A stretch of DNA of 5,647 nucleotides, taken from positions 1 to 5,647 of the forward strand of contig DISL01000096.1 of assembly GCA_002421845.1 (NCBI GenBank), in the 5' to 3' direction. The DNA comes from Epsilonproteobacteria bacterium UBA6211. Lineage in GTDB: Bacteria; Campylobacterota; Campylobacteria; Campylobacterales; Arcobacteraceae. The notes below the pieces were generated by a model that saw only the letters and a program-made list of their open reading frames with translations, was not told the origin of the DNA and searched no databases. The translations under genes were made by a program, and so were the position numbers. Shown in pieces: positions 5,448-5,647 of the stretch; positions within the stretch are counted from its first letter, which is position 1; the number at the start of each line of letters is the position of its first letter.

Positions 5448-5647
5448 TTATTTTGGTCTAAAAGCTTTAATTATTTCTTCATTTACTTCTAAATAAGGTC
5501 CATTCATCAAATCAATACAATAAGGTATTGCAGGGAATACCGCATCTAAACACTCTTTTATAGATTTTGGTTTCCCTGGTAAATTAACTATCAAAGAACT
5601 TCCTCTTAGTCCAGCTGTCTGTCGCGATAAAATCGCTGTTGGAACAT
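5448..5647 (-). CDS. mog: Molybdopterin adenylyltransferase, C-terminal part (partial)
   Basis: The minus strand carries the last 65 codons and TAA stop of a gene entering from the right edge. The peptide opens V-P-T-A-I-L-S-R-Q-T-A-G-L-R-G, continues L-I-V-N-L-P-G-K-P-K-S-I-K (18-30 of the fragment), then I-P-Y-C-I-D-L-M-N-G-P-Y-L-E, and ends A-F-R-P-K. These segments closely match the C-terminal part of E. coli Mog, including V-P-T-A-I-L-S-R-Q and L-P-G-x-P-K-S-I-K. Mog adenylylates molybdopterin with ATP, preparing it for molybdate insertion by MoeA. MoaB paralogues lack this extended tail, so Mog is favoured. The segment corresponding to the E. coli stretch between the S-I-K-E and V-P-Y-C motifs is shorter here. 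The N-terminal catalytic motifs lie outside the window. Confidence 0.9.
   Translation of the reverse strand, partial: VPTAILSRQTAGLRGSSLIVNLPGKPKSIKECLDAVFPAIPYCIDLMNGPYLEVNEEIIKAFRPK

Noticed and set aside
5448..5647. MoaB instead of Mog
   Set aside because: The V-P-T-A-I-L-S-R-Q and L-P-G-K-P-K-S-I-K segments and the tail ending F-R-P-K follow Mog; MoaB proteins end differently and are shorter.

Overview
The window looks like an AT-rich Campylobacterota chromosome (the Sulfurimonas / Sulfurospirillum / Arcobacter side of the phylum). The reasons are the order rnr-holA-rpsF-ssb-rpsR, also known from Helicobacter pylori, a short RNase R without the N-terminal helix-turn-helix of the E. coli enzyme, and extended -10 promoters with no clear -35. 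The genus is inferred from general resemblance, not from a search. Apart from two edge fragments and one signalling protein, this is housekeeping sequence.

Layout. Positions 1-78 (minus) hold the first 26 codons of an exported protein with a clear signal peptide. A 63-bp divergent gap follows, with a strong minus-strand extended -10 and a weaker plus-strand one that overlaps it. Then come rnr (142-1974, GTG start) and holA (2062-3042). They are separated by an 87-bp spacer made of two oppositely oriented arrays of 7-bp repeats, the second running into the holA ribosome binding site. A perfect extended -10 overlaps the holA stop codon and should start the rpsF-ssb-rpsR operon (3144-4299). Its roughly 90-nt leader folds into two hairpins and may be an S6:S18 autoregulatory leader. 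A 12-bp terminator hairpin closes the operon.

On the minus strand, converging on that terminator, is a 353-aa protein with an intact receiver domain, a PAS domain and a long C-terminal coiled coil, but no recognisable output domain. Upstream of it lies the C-terminal 65 codons of mog (molybdopterin adenylyltransferase), cut by the window edge.

How the genes work together. RNase R (RNA decay and quality control), the clamp-loader delta subunit, SSB, and ribosomal proteins S6 and S18 form the replication/translation block conserved in this phylum. S6 and S18 bind each other on the 16S platform, and SSB is made from the same mRNA. Mog belongs to molybdenum cofactor synthesis. The receiver-PAS protein probably acts through a protein partner, which the window does not reveal.

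No mobile element, CRISPR array, tRNA, rRNA or defence system is visible. I do not see a clearly new system. The least explained elements are the facing heptamer arrays before holA and the receiver-PAS-coiled-coil protein.
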